Shown piece by piece: positions 1 to 8,544 of a stretch of 64,000 bases of DNA. Positions within the stretch are counted from its first letter, which is position 1; every line of letters begins with the position of its first letter. Where the stretch lies: the NCBI GenBank assembly GCA_903903985.1, contig CAIVAT010000118.1, positions 26,176 to 90,175 of the forward strand, given 5' to 3'. The translations under genes and the position numbers were made by a program. The notes beneath the pieces were generated by a model. The model searched no databases and was not told the DNA's origin. It worked only from the letters and a program-made list of their open reading frames with translations. This DNA is from an uncultured Bacteroidales bacterium. Its GTDB lineage: Bacteria > Bacteroidota > Bacteroidia > Bacteroidales > FEN-979.

Positions 1-715
1 TGCGATCAAGTGCAAAAAAAGTTGGGGCAAAACCTATGAGAATCAGCATAATGAGTCCAACTCCTTTTTGACCATCGTTTGAACCATGGGCGTAGCTCAC
101 ACTTGTACAAGTTAAGATGAGGATACCACGAATCCAGGTTGGGGGAGCTTTTTTGGCAGGCGGTTCCTTGAAGATTATCTTATTCGTTACAACCTTACGC
201 AGGATAAACATCAGAAGCATGGCGAAGCCAAAGCCAAAAACAGGGGAGATGAGTAAGGATAATCCCACATCCATGACTTTTTGCCAGTTCAGGGCAACGG
301 CATGGCTTCCTGGTAACAGCATGAATGCAAGACCGACGCCAAAAATAGCGCCAAGGAGGGTATGAGAACTGCTGCAAGGGATCCCTAAATACCATGTTGC
401 CAGATTCCATATAATCGCGGTGGCGATCAATGCTGCTATCATCGCAATGTTATGAAGCAGATTCTGATCGATGATCATCTCCATGGGCAACAGGTTTACA
501 ATTCCCATGGCCACCGCAATTCCGCCAACATTCACCCCGATAAAATTCCACAGACCCGACCAGACAACTGCTGTTGTCGGTTTGAGCGAATGGGTGTAAA
601 TTACCGTTGCAACCGCATTTGCAGTATCATGAAACCCATTGATGAACTCAAAAGCGGCAGCAGATAACAGGCAAATTAAAAGAAGGATCGTGAATGTAGT
701 ATCGAGACCAAACAT
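1..715 (-). CDS. pit: PiT-family inorganic phosphate transporter (3' end beyond the window)
   Basis: Reading down from an ATG at 713-715 gives 238 residues and then the window edge, so the C-terminus is missing. The protein starts with a hydrophobic segment. It carries the PiT signature GFHDTANAVAT near residue 26, a second motif PCSSSHTLLGA near residue 112, and a further GSNDGQKGVG near residue 215. These are the duplicated PiT family motifs that form the phosphate and cation path in the inner membrane. The family imports phosphate driven by protons or sodium. A PhoU-like partner, common next to such genes, could lie just outside the window. The family call is secure; the ion used is unknown. 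Confidence 0.88.
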   Translation of the reverse strand, partial: MFGLDTTFTILLLICLLSAAAFEFINGFHDTANAVATVIYTHSLKPTTAVVWSGLWNFIGVNVGGIAVAMGIVNLLPMEMIIDQNLLHNIAMIAALIATAIIWNLATWYLGIPCSSSHTLLGAIFGVGLAFMLLPGSHAVALNWQKVMDVGLSLLISPVFGFGFAMLLMFILRKVVTNKIIFKEPPAKKAPPTWIRGILILTCTSVSYAHGSNDGQKGVGLIMLILIGFAPTFFALDR

Positions 716-808
716 ATTATAATCATTTGTTGGCGCCGTGTCCGGATACGCAGGAACGGAGGCGGAAAATTAGCAAGAAAATCCCGACTAGCAAGAGATT
801 GTTAAAAA

Positions 809-2062
809 TTATGTAAAACTATTGGGGTTTTTAACATTCCTGCTGTCAATCTGCCTGAACCCTTCCTTGAGCAAAAATGGGGTGAGAATGGTTGTCAGCA
901 GCGCCATAAGCACGAGGATTGAAAACATGGAGACATCAATGAACCCTTTGGCAAGGGCGATGTTGGCGATGACCAGTTCCATGATTCCCCTGGCATTCAG
1001 GCCAAGCCCGAGCGTAAGCGACTTGGAGTTGCTGAACCCTGCCATTTTTCCTCCGAGGAAGCCACCAAAGATCTTGCTGAAGAAGGACGAAAAAAGGACC
1101 ACCGTGAGCAGCAGGCCATTATCCAGGGCACAGAAATTGAATGAGATCCCCATCGTGGCAAAAAAAATGGGAGCAAGAAATCCCATGGTTATCCCTGAAA
1201 TACTGCGTTGTACCTTTTCGAAATCCCGGTTGGCAAACATGCTCCGGGGGAGAAGGATGGCACCGAAAAAGGCACCAACAACAAAATGGAGCCCAAGAAG
1301 CTCTGAAATACTTGAAAAGATCAGGACAAACAGGATGACAAGGGCGAAAATCGACTCTTTCCCACGCAGGTACCGAAGGAATTTGTTAATCCTGGGATTG
1401 ATGACATTGACCTTCCGTTTGGCAAGTTTGAAAAAGTAATAGGCCACCACCAGGATGGATGTGAAAATGCCCACTTTCAAGGCAGTGAACAGGATGGAGA
1501 AAGTGAGATCCCTGATATTTTTCGTTTCATCATTGAAATCGAGGATGATCCCCAGGATCAGCAGGGCGACAATATCATTGAATATCGCGGCGGAGATGAT
1601 CCGTTGCCCGACGTCGGTTTTTAGCTTCCCCAGATCCATCAGAATGCGGATGCTTACCGGCAAGGCCGTGATGGCAATGCAAAGGCCGAGAAAAATCGTA
1701 AAGGTGTTGGAAAAATGGAAAATCAGCCCGATGGCGATGCCGCTGGCCATGGGTATGATAAACCCGAGCAACGCGATCCATATGTTTTTCCCCCGGATGG
1801 AATTCCTGATCTCTTCCACCTCGATCTCCATGCCCGCCAGTACGATGAGCATAAACACGCCCAGCTCGGCGATGACTTTAATTTCTCCCGGACTGGAAAT
1901 GATATTCAGCAGCGAAGGGCCAAGGATGACACCCGCAATGACTTCGCCGATCATGGATGGCTGTTTGAACCGCTCGGCAAGTTCTCCGAGCAGTTTGGCG
2001 GAAAGCAACAATATCAGGAGGTTGACAATGAATGGAAGCTGGTAGTGGACAAGATGGAACAT
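809..2062 (-). CDS. Cation:proton antiporter, CPA2 (KefB/NapA-like) membrane domain
   Basis: A 417-residue, almost entirely hydrophobic protein with about 12 membrane segments. The N-terminal stretch with PSMIGEVIAGVILGP is typical of CPA2 exchangers, and the IFNDIVALLIL helix near residue 163 holds the Asn-Asp pair at the ion-binding site. There is no C-terminal TrkA-N or KTN regulatory domain, so it is the transport core only. It probably exchanges Na+ or K+ for H+ across the inner membrane. It is divergent from pnuC. A TAnnTTTG box lies on its own strand at 2090-2097, giving a leader of roughly 25 bases. Confidence 0.87.
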   Translation of the reverse strand: MFHLVHYQLPFIVNLLILLLSAKLLGELAERFKQPSMIGEVIAGVILGPSLLNIISSPGEIKVIAELGVFMLIVLAGMEIEVEEIRNSIRGKNIWIALLGFIIPMASGIAIGLIFHFSNTFTIFLGLCIAITALPVSIRILMDLGKLKTDVGQRIISAAIFNDIVALLILGIILDFNDETKNIRDLTFSILFTALKVGIFTSILVVAYYFFKLAKRKVNVINPRINKFLRYLRGKESIFALVILFVLIFSSISELLGLHFVVGAFFGAILLPRSMFANRDFEKVQRSISGITMGFLAPIFFATMGISFNFCALDNGLLLTVVLFSSFFSKIFGGFLGGKMAGFSNSKSLTLGLGLNARGIMELVIANIALAKGFIDVSMFSILVLMALLTTILTPFLLKEGFRQIDSRNVKNPNSFT

Positions 2063-2089
2063 GCAGGCCGGAATTCCGCGATTATACTA

Positions 2090-2097
2090 CAAATGTA
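2090..2097 (-). promoter_or_regulatory. -7 box of the antiporter promoter
   Basis: TACATTTG on the minus strand matches the Bacteroidota consensus TAnnTTTG and lies about 28 bases before the antiporter ATG. No clear TTG was seen at the -33 position. Confidence 0.5.
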
Positions 2098-2163
2098 CTT
2101 CGTTTTACGACACCATTGAAAAAAGGTTGCAACCCATCGTGTTTCCGGTTACCCCATAAACAT

Positions 2164-2171
2164 TACCTTTG
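2164..2171 (+). promoter_or_regulatory. -7 box placed four bases before the pnuC ATG
   Basis: TACCTTTG fits TAnnTTTG exactly and ends four bases before the ATG at 2176. Transcription would start at or next to the start codon, so the pnuC mRNA is probably leaderless. No good TTG lies at the -33 position. Confidence 0.55.
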
Positions 2172-2175
2172 TGCG

Positions 2176-2772
2176 ATGGATTTGACTTCCCTTATACAAA
2201 TCGGGCCCTTCCAGACAAGCTACCTGGAGTTGATTGCGGTTGCCTTCGGATTGACCTGCGTGTGGTTTATGAAGAAAGAGAGTGTGTTGGCATTCCCGAT
2301 CGGAATAGTGAATGTACTGATATATGTTTATATTTTCTTTTATGCAAAACTTTACGCCAACGCCGGAATTAACGGTTTTTTCTTCATCATGAGTTTGTAC
2401 GGATGGTACAACTGGACCCGGAAGGACAGCAATGAAGACACGATCAGGATTACCCGCTGTTCCAGGAAAGAGGTGATGCTGAATGGCATTGCTGCCGTGG
2501 TTTTTTTCGTGATCATACGGGTTTTGCTGGTTCAATATACCACCAGCCGGATCCCTTCCTGGGATGCGGCGACCACCGCAGTTTACATCATTGCCCAATG
2601 GCTGCTCTCGCGAAAAAAAATCGAGAACTGGATCCTGTGGATCAGTGCGGATTCGGTCATGATCGGCCTTTGTGCCTGGGAAGGCCTCTATTTCAGTAGT
2701 TTTCAGTACCTCGTATTCACCATCATTGCGGTATTGGGGTTCAGGGAATGGAGAACAAAACTGGCCGGATGA
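2176..2772 (+). CDS. pnuC: Nicotinamide riboside transporter PnuC
   Basis: 198 residues with about seven membrane helices. The sequence shows the PnuC pattern: an N-terminal helix, GLTCVWFMKKESVLAFPIG, an aromatic-rich helix, YGWYNW near residue 77, and a C-terminal helix ending in GFREWR. PnuC facilitates uptake of nicotinamide riboside, which must be phosphorylated inside the cell to be trapped. The next gene encodes the matching kinase and overlaps by four bases (ATGA), indicating translational coupling. The ATG at 2176 is preferred over upstream in-frame starts because it begins the hydrophobic domain and follows the promoter box directly. Those upstream starts would run back into the divergent antiporter gene. 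Confidence 0.92.
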   Translation: MDLTSLIQIGPFQTSYLELIAVAFGLTCVWFMKKESVLAFPIGIVNVLIYVYIFFYAKLYANAGINGFFFIMSLYGWYNWTRKDSNEDTIRITRCSRKEVMLNGIAAVVFFVIIRVLLVQYTTSRIPSWDAATTAVYIIAQWLLSRKKIENWILWISADSVMIGLCAWEGLYFSSFQYLVFTIIAVLGFREWRTKLAG

Positions 2773-3284
2773 TCAGGAAAATAGCCATCACCGGTCCTGA
2801 ATCAACAGGCAAATCGATGCTTGCCGAACAGCTTGCAGCAACCTATCAAACCCGGTGGGTCCCGGAATATGCCCGGGAATACCTCGATCAGTTGGGCAGG
2901 CCTTATGAAGAAAATGACATCCTCCTGATTGCAAAAGGCCAGATATCAGCTGAGGAATCACAAAGCAGACATCCAGGTAATTTCCTTTTCTGCGATACCG
3001 AACTGCTGGTGACGAAAATCTGGAGCGAGGTGAAGTATGGCCGGTGCGATCCATGGATCCTGAAAACCATCGATGAACATCCTTATGACCTTTACCTCCT
3101 TTGCGATATTGACCTGCCCTGGGAGTTTGATCCGTTGCGTGAACATCCGGATCAGCGGCAGTTTCTCTTTGATTTGTATCACAATGAAATGAAAAATCGG
3201 AAATACCCGTTTGCAGTTGTACACGGAACAGGGAAAGCCAGGCTGGAACATGCAATGCAAATTATTGATCACTTTCCTTTCTGA
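2769..3284 (+). CDS. NadR-type nicotinamide riboside kinase (P-loop ATPase)
   Basis: 171 residues from the ATG that overlaps the pnuC stop as ATGA; a start seven codons earlier (2748) is possible. A Walker A motif GPESTGKS lies at residues 9-16. It is followed by VPEYAREYLDQLGRPY and FCDTELLVTKIW, both typical of the C-terminal ribosylnicotinamide kinase domain of NadR. The adenylyltransferase and DNA-binding domains of full-length NadR are absent. The expected reaction is nicotinamide riboside + ATP to NMN + ADP, in the cytoplasm. Coupling to pnuC gives a complete two-step vitamin salvage route feeding NAD synthesis. Substrate assignment rests mostly on the neighbour. Confidence 0.87.
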   Translation: MIRKIAITGPESTGKSMLAEQLAATYQTRWVPEYAREYLDQLGRPYEENDILLIAKGQISAEESQSRHPGNFLFCDTELLVTKIWSEVKYGRCDPWILKTIDEHPYDLYLLCDIDLPWEFDPLREHPDQRQFLFDLYHNEMKNRKYPFAVVHGTGKARLEHAMQIIDHFPF

Positions 3285-3337
3285 TCTCACGGAGATTGTT
3301 GATATTTGGAGCGTAAACCATTTTAGAAGTTATCATC

Positions 3338-4531
3338 GTGGACAGAAAAATCCGGGTTCTTTTTTTACCAAAGTGGTACCCCAACCGCTACGACCCGATG
3401 CCCGGCCTATTCATCCAGCGGCAGGCAGAGGCCATCACTCCTTTTTGTGATGTGGCATTGATCTATGTTCATCCCGACCCTCATTGCCCAAACAAGATTG
3501 AAGTTGAATTCAGCGAGGAAAATGAGGTGAGGGTTTTGCGTGTTTATTACAGGGTGAGTGGTTCGCAATCATCTATTATCGGGAAAGCCTTGAATCTATG
3601 GCATTTTTATAAGGCCCATCAGAAAGCATTTCACAGCATCCGCAAATTTTCACCCGAGGTGGTCCATGCACATATCCTCACCCGCATGGGGTTTATCGGG
3701 TGGAAGATAAGCCATCGCCGCCATATTCCCCTGGTCATTTCTGAACACTGGTCCCGGTATTTTCCGGAGAACAATACCTACCACGGATGGTTCAGGAAGC
3801 TGGTTTCCGCTTTCGTGGTGAAGAGGGCAGCAGCAGTGGTTGCCGTTTCGGACCCGCTTCGCCAGGCCATGCAGCAATGTGGTTTGAACAACCCGGATTT
3901 CAGGGTGATCCCCAATGTGGTGGACATGGCCTGCACGACCGCACCATCATCCGGTGAAAAAACAGGCATGAAAACGTTGGTGCATATCTCCTGTTTTGAA
4001 GACAGATCAAAAAATATTTCAGGATTTTTACGTTCCATAAAGGAACTGTCCATTTTACGGCAGGATTTTATCTGTTTGATGGTAGGAGCAGGGCCTGACT
4101 GGGATGACATGAAAGAATATGCAGGATACCTCGGGGTGCTTGATTCATTTGTACGGTTCACGGGTGTCAAAACAGGCGGGGAGTTGACTGGAATTTTGGC
4201 GGAAGCCGATTTCTCGGTGCTTTCAAGCAGGTATGAGACCTTTGGCACCGTGGTGATGGAAAGCCTGGCATGCGGGGTTCCGGTGGTTGCCACGGAGGTT
4301 GGCATAGCCCCCGGGGTGATCAATGATTCGAATGGATTGGTTGTTCGCCCGGGTGATGAAAAAGCCATGACCGATGCAATGTGCCAGATGCTCGACTTGT
4401 GCAGGGAATATGATAAAACCATGATCAGGGATGGAATATCTGATAAATATGCTAAAGAAACGGTTGGGAAACAACTTGTTTCATTATACAAGGAACTGAT
4501 TCCAATCACCCCAAATTCGCGACGACGTTAG
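3338..4531 (+). CDS. Glycosyltransferase family 4 (GT-B fold)
   Basis: 397 residues starting at GTG (3338). The N-terminal Rossmann domain has MPGLFIQRQAEAI and VVHAHILTRMGF; a linker segment VISEHWSRYFPEN follows. The C-terminal domain has VIPNVVD near residue 190 and the E-x7-E nucleotide-sugar motif ETFGTVVMESLACG near residue 298, then GVPVVATEVGG-type residues. This is a retaining, cytoplasmic glycosyltransferase that probably acts on a lipid-linked or surface glycan. It stands first in a same-strand group with the formyltransferase-like fusion (five-base gap) and a flippase. Donor and acceptor cannot be told from sequence. Confidence 0.9.
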   Translation: MDRKIRVLFLPKWYPNRYDPMPGLFIQRQAEAITPFCDVALIYVHPDPHCPNKIEVEFSEENEVRVLRVYYRVSGSQSSIIGKALNLWHFYKAHQKAFHSIRKFSPEVVHAHILTRMGFIGWKISHRRHIPLVISEHWSRYFPENNTYHGWFRKLVSAFVVKRAAAVVAVSDPLRQAMQQCGLNNPDFRVIPNVVDMACTTAPSSGEKTGMKTLVHISCFEDRSKNISGFLRSIKELSILRQDFICLMVGAGPDWDDMKEYAGYLGVLDSFVRFTGVKTGGELTGILAEADFSVLSSRYETFGTVVMESLACGVPVVATEVGIAPGVINDSNGLVVRPGDEKAMTDAMCQMLDLCREYDKTMIRDGISDKYAKETVGKQLVSLYKELIPITPNSRRR

Positions 4532-4536
4532 AATAT

Positions 4537-6306
4537 ATGATTGAACCTGAAGTATTTGCGCCTTTGCGTCTTCGCGGTAAATCGCCTTTTTTGCGATTTG
4601 GGATCATGTGCAACGGAAAGGATTTCCAGCGTTGGCAGGCTGATGCGATCATTGACCTGATCAACCACGGGCATCAGCCGGTTCTGCTGATCATTGATGG
4701 CAGGCCGGTGGAAAAGGCAAAGTGGCTCAGGCGCATGATGAACAAAAAACGGGGTACCTTTCTCTTTACCGTTCTTGAAAACCGGATTTTCAGTCCTGAG
4801 GCAAAAAGGCAGGTCGGTTTGCACAAGGAACTCGAAAACCTTTCAACAATAAAGTGCATCATTGAAAAGAAGGGGTTTTCCGAATATTTCATGGAAAATG
4901 ATCTTGGCACTATCCGTAAATTTGAGTTGGATTTTATCCTCCGGTTTGGATTTAATATCATTAGGGGTGACATTTTAAGTGCTGCCCGTTTTGGTGTGTG
5001 GTCATTTCATCATGATGATGAGATGGTTTACCGGGGCGGACCTCCCGGATTCTGGGAAATATTCAGGGGTGACCCGGTGAGCGGGGCGATTCTGCAACGT
5101 ATTACCAATAAGCTGGATGGAGGACTCGTCCTGAAAAAGGGATATCTGAAAACAATCATGCATTCATACAGGGAGAGCCTCAACCTCCTTTTAACAGTTT
5201 CCTCTGCATGGCCTGCCATGGTTGCAGATGAAATTGCCGGCAATCTTTCTGACACAAATCAAATGGCTCTCCTGTTCAACACACCCGCCAGCCGCACTGC
5301 CGCCCCTGTTTACATGATTCCGGGGAACATGCAGATGTTGCAATTTCTTTTTTTACTGCTGCAAAACAGGGTTAAATTCTACTACCGTGAGTTTCTGGCG
5401 GCAGAGATATGGAATGTTGGCGTGATCATGAAACCAATCCACGAAGTCGCTTTGGATCGTGAAGGAATCAGGGATTCGGATATCACCTGGATGCCACCCG
5501 CATCCCATTCGGCTTACCTTGCCGATCCTGCCGGTTTCATGGAGCAGGGCACACTGCACATCCTTGCGGAGCATTACCGTTATTTCACCCAAAAGGCATC
5601 CATTGACGAGATCCGCTGGGCAACCGACCCCGTCAGGGTTACAGACCCCGTCAGGGTTACCGACCCCGTCAGGGTGATCGATAGCGAAAACCACCTTTCG
5701 TATCCATATATCATTGAATATCATGGCGATGTGTTTTGCCTGCCTGAATCTCATGCGTCCTCAGGCATCACCCTCTATCGCCGGGACCCTACAACCGCGA
5801 AGTTTTGCAAAGATCATACCCTGGTCGATCACGTGAAAGCCATCGATCCTACCTTATTCTGCTATAAAGGTTACTGGTGGTTGTTTTTTACAGTCCGGAA
5901 ATATTCGAACACACATCTATTCCTTTATTTTTCCACGGAATTGAACGGCGCGTATCAGCCTCACCGGCTCAATCCCGTAAAAACCGACATCCGTTCGGCC
6001 CGGCCTGCCGGTACCCCGTTCATCCATGAAAATATTTTGTACCGTCCGGCACAGGATTGTGCGGTGACCTATGGAGGAAAGATTGCGATCAACAAGGTAT
6101 TGCGTCTTACCCCCGATGATTTTGCAGAAGAAACCGTTCATTACATTGAACCGGTTTCGGGCAGCCGCTATAACAGGGGGCTGCATACCATTTCAGGGGT
6201 TGGGAACTATACCCTGATCGATGGGAAAAGATACCGGCTCAACCACCTTTACTTTCTCCGGCAGTTCGTGAAAAAAACAAGAAGGAAGGGAATGGGAGAT
6301 GTTTAA
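4537..6306 (+). CDS. Formyltransferase-like domain fused to a GINT1-type beta-propeller
   Basis: 589 residues. Residues about 20-260 resemble the formyltransferase fold: FGIMCNG opens the first strand, and GVWSFHHDDE then YRGGPPGFWEIFRGDP and LDGGLVL correspond to the Fmt catalytic region. The Fmt Asn-x-His pair reads Ser-Phe-His here, so the usual catalytic Asn is replaced; His and the later Asp are kept. Residues about 310-570 resemble the propeller of plant glucosamine inositolphosphorylceramide transferases (SYPYIIEYHGDVFCLPE, GYWWLFFTVRK). Residues 363-380 are three exact copies of TDPVRV. The first 20 or so residues read through a short repeat (4555-4578), so the true start may be later, for example a TTG near 4591. 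It lies between a glycosyltransferase and a flippase, so a sugar-modifying role is likely. Confidence 0.72.
   Translation: MIEPEVFAPLRLRGKSPFLRFGIMCNGKDFQRWQADAIIDLINHGHQPVLLIIDGRPVEKAKWLRRMMNKKRGTFLFTVLENRIFSPEAKRQVGLHKELENLSTIKCIIEKKGFSEYFMENDLGTIRKFELDFILRFGFNIIRGDILSAARFGVWSFHHDDEMVYRGGPPGFWEIFRGDPVSGAILQRITNKLDGGLVLKKGYLKTIMHSYRESLNLLLTVSSAWPAMVADEIAGNLSDTNQMALLFNTPASRTAAPVYMIPGNMQMLQFLFLLLQNRVKFYYREFLAAEIWNVGVIMKPIHEVALDREGIRDSDITWMPPASHSAYLADPAGFMEQGTLHILAEHYRYFTQKASIDEIRWATDPVRVTDPVRVTDPVRVIDSENHLSYPYIIEYHGDVFCLPESHASSGITLYRRDPTTAKFCKDHTLVDHVKAIDPTLFCYKGYWWLFFTVRKYSNTHLFLYFSTELNGAYQPHRLNPVKTDIRSARPAGTPFIHENILYRPAQDCAVTYGGKIAINKVLRLTPDDFAEETVHYIEPVSGSRYNRGLHTISGVGNYTLIDGKRYRLNHLYFLRQFVKKTRRKGMGDV
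4555..4578 (+). repeat. Degenerate 8-base tandem repeat at the start of the fusion gene
   Basis: Three consecutive units TTTGCGCC, TTTGCGTC and TTCGCGGT. They fall between the GT4 stop and the first recognisable strand of the formyltransferase domain, and resemble an intergenic repeat that has been read into the ORF. Confidence 0.55.
5623..5676 (+). repeat. Three in-frame 18-base tandem repeats (TDPVRV x3)
   Basis: Units at 5623-5640, 5641-5658 and 5659-5676 differ at only two positions. Each encodes Thr-Asp-Pro-Val-Arg-Val. They lie at the junction between the formyltransferase-like region and the propeller. Confidence 0.9.
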
Positions 6307-7591
6307 GAAAATCATGGGAACCATCGGAGTCAGGGCATTCACAGCTGTACTGGCATTCATTACCTGGATCCTGAATGCAAATTACCTTGACCCCGAAAAG
6401 ATCGGCACCATCAGCCTGATTATCTTTTCCGTGGCCATTATCCAGCTGTTTACAAACTTTGTCGCCGGGGCCGCACTGATCTATTTGACCCCCAGGACCG
6501 GCATTTACCGGTTGTTCATCCCGGCTTATGCATGGTCAATGCTGGTTACGGTTTTCATCGCGTTTTTTTTGCAATTGCTTGGCCGGATCTTTCCTGTCAT
6601 GGAGATCATTCCGGCAGGATATTTCCCGCAGGTTTTATTCCTTGCCCTGGTCATGTCGTTTACGTCAGCCAATTACATGCTGCTGCTTGGCCTTGAGCGT
6701 GTTCAACACTACAATCTTATCAGCCTGATCCAGGCTGCAGTGCTTTTTCTGATCCTTCTCCTGATGCTCTTTGGCGTCAGGTTGCATGATGTCATGGCTT
6801 ATTACTGGGCTATATTCCTCTCCTATTGCCTGGCAATGTTGCTGGGGCTCATCATGCTGTACCCGTCATTTAAAAAAGTTCCGCTCACCGGCATGAAGGA
6901 ATTGGTAAAGGAAATCCTGCGTTTTGGCACCTATGTTCAGTTTGCCAATATTTTCCAGATGATGAATTACCGGCTGAGTCTGAAGTTTGTGGATTATTAT
7001 GCCGGAAGGGGGGCGGTGGGCATTCTGTCGCTCGGAATGCAGCTTGCAGAGGGGTTGTGGCTGATCAGCCGGAGTATTGCCACGGTGCAGTATTCCAGGC
7101 TTTCCAATGAAATGAATTATGATTACAGTGTAAGGCTCACGCTGACATTTGCAAAAATCACCTGGATTGTTACCGGTTTTGCCATGTTGTTGCTGGTAGC
7201 AATACCCAAATTTGTTTTTGTATCAATATTCACGGCCCGCTTTGGCGAGATCAGGCTGGTGATCGCCTCGCTTGCGGTTGGCATTGTAGCCCTAAGTGTT
7301 TCGATGATCTTCAGCGGCTTTTTTTCCAGTATCAACAGACCTTACCATAACACCATCAGTTCTGCGGTTGGACTGGTATTTACAATTGGCCTGGGATTGC
7401 TGCTCATTCCCAGGTACGGGATCATCGGTGCCGGGATATCCGCTTCCGTTTCTTATTCCTTCCTCACCCTGTATCAATTTATTATTTTTTCGCGGATGAC
7501 GAAACTCAGCGCACGCGATTTTTTGCTGACCGGCGCGGAGATCAGATTGCTGTTTGGGGAAATTAGAAAAATAGCAGCACGTAAGACGTAG
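6299..7591 (+). CDS. Polysaccharide flippase (Wzx/MATE-like, MOP superfamily)
   Basis: 430 residues with about 12-14 hydrophobic helices. The N-terminus has the look of an oligosaccharide flippase (AFTAVLAFITWILNANYL, then PEKIGTISLI), and GRGAVGILSLGMQLAEGLWL appears midway, as in Wzx-type proteins. It overlaps the upstream fusion gene by eight bases. It probably flips a lipid-linked glycan made with the two upstream proteins across the inner membrane. No polymerase or ligase is in view, so the cassette may export a single short glycan. Confidence 0.85.
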   Translation: MFKKIMGTIGVRAFTAVLAFITWILNANYLDPEKIGTISLIIFSVAIIQLFTNFVAGAALIYLTPRTGIYRLFIPAYAWSMLVTVFIAFFLQLLGRIFPVMEIIPAGYFPQVLFLALVMSFTSANYMLLLGLERVQHYNLISLIQAAVLFLILLLMLFGVRLHDVMAYYWAIFLSYCLAMLLGLIMLYPSFKKVPLTGMKELVKEILRFGTYVQFANIFQMMNYRLSLKFVDYYAGRGAVGILSLGMQLAEGLWLISRSIATVQYSRLSNEMNYDYSVRLTLTFAKITWIVTGFAMLLLVAIPKFVFVSIFTARFGEIRLVIASLAVGIVALSVSMIFSGFFSSINRPYHNTISSAVGLVFTIGLGLLLIPRYGIIGAGISASVSYSFLTLYQFIIFSRMTKLSARDFLLTGAEIRLLFGEIRKIAARKT

Positions 7592-7597
7592 GATGTA

Positions 7598-8377
7598 TCA
7601 TTCCCCTTTAAATTCAGGTTTCCGCTTTTCATAAAACGCTTTGATCCCTTCTGTATAATCGTAGCTTCTTCCCGCGATGCCGCGAAGCATGTCGATGTGT
7701 TCAAAGGTCTGCGGGGTCATTGGCAGCGCATTCCCCAGGATATTCAGCTGCTCTTTGATGACCTGGATGCTGAGCGGAGAATTGGCGATGATTTTGTTGG
7801 CAAGCCTGGTGGTGAAATTTTCCAGGTCTCCGGCATCCACCAGGTGGTTGATGATTCCAAGGGCCCAGGCTTTTTGTGCACTGATTGGCTCGGCAGTGAA
7901 AAACATCTCTTTAACGATATGTGAGCCAATGATGTCAAGAAACTGCAATATTCCTGAGGTATTATAAGGTACCCCGATTTTTGCCGGGGTGATGGCCAGG
8001 CAGGTATCCTTGGTCCCAATGACGATATCGCAAACGAACGCGATGTTGCAGGCGCCTCCCCATATGCTGCCTTCGGCCATGGCGATCACAGGCACCGGGA
8101 CTGCCTGGATGGCACGGATTACCTTCTGCAAAGGGTTGTCATACGCCAGCGGATCACTGCCATCGCGGGGAAGCTCATCGATGAAAAACCCTGACGACCA
8201 TACCTTCATCCCGCTGTTTGCCCGGATGATGATCACCCTGGCTTTTTCATCCCTCAGGGATTTTAGCGCGTGAAGCAGTTCTGTGAGCAAATCAATGCTC
8301 AGGGCGTTTCTTTTTGCATCGTGGTTCAGGGTGATCCACCCGATGTGTTCCTTCAGTTCCTGTATTACCAGTGCCAT
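7598..8377 (-). CDS. scpB: Enoyl-CoA hydratase family, methylmalonyl-CoA decarboxylase-like (ScpB)
   Basis: 259 residues of the crotonase fold. The oxyanion-hole segments are present: KVWSSGFFIDELP near residue 57 and EGSIWGGACNIAF near residue 105. ELPRDGSDPLAYDNPL, TPAKIGVPYNTSGI and the C-terminal EGIKAFYEKRKPEF follow E. coli ScpB (YgfG) closely, better than generic enoyl-CoA hydratases. ScpB decarboxylates methylmalonyl-CoA to propionyl-CoA in the route from succinate. The usual mutase partner is not in the window. Length equals the family norm. It is convergent with the flippase gene (six-base gap) and divergent from parE. Confidence 0.8.
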   Translation of the reverse strand: MALVIQELKEHIGWITLNHDAKRNALSIDLLTELLHALKSLRDEKARVIIIRANSGMKVWSSGFFIDELPRDGSDPLAYDNPLQKVIRAIQAVPVPVIAMAEGSIWGGACNIAFVCDIVIGTKDTCLAITPAKIGVPYNTSGILQFLDIIGSHIVKEMFFTAEPISAQKAWALGIINHLVDAGDLENFTTRLANKIIANSPLSIQVIKEQLNILGNALPMTPQTFEHIDMLRGIAGRSYDYTEGIKAFYEKRKPEFKGE

Positions 8378-8490
8378 ATGCTTAAATTATTAACTTTTAA
8401 CTGCATACAAAGTAACACATTTTCCTTGAGTTGTGCATAACTTATTTGAAATTGTCATGAGATTTGTGCAGTGATGACAGGCCTTTCCTT

Positions 8491-8498
8491 TATCTTTG
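8491..8498 (+). promoter_or_regulatory. -7 box of the parE promoter
   Basis: TATCTTTG matches TAnnTTTG and lies 46 bases before the parE ATG. A TTTG at 8463-8466 is spaced 24 bases away, longer than the usual 19-21. Confidence 0.6.
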
Positions 8499-8544
8499 CC
8501 GCTGAATACAGAACAAGGTCGAAGGATAATACAGCATAGACAGA

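Noticed and set aside
1455..2045. 196-codon frame opposite the antiporter gene
   Set aside because: It is antisense to a strong membrane-protein gene and lacks motifs.
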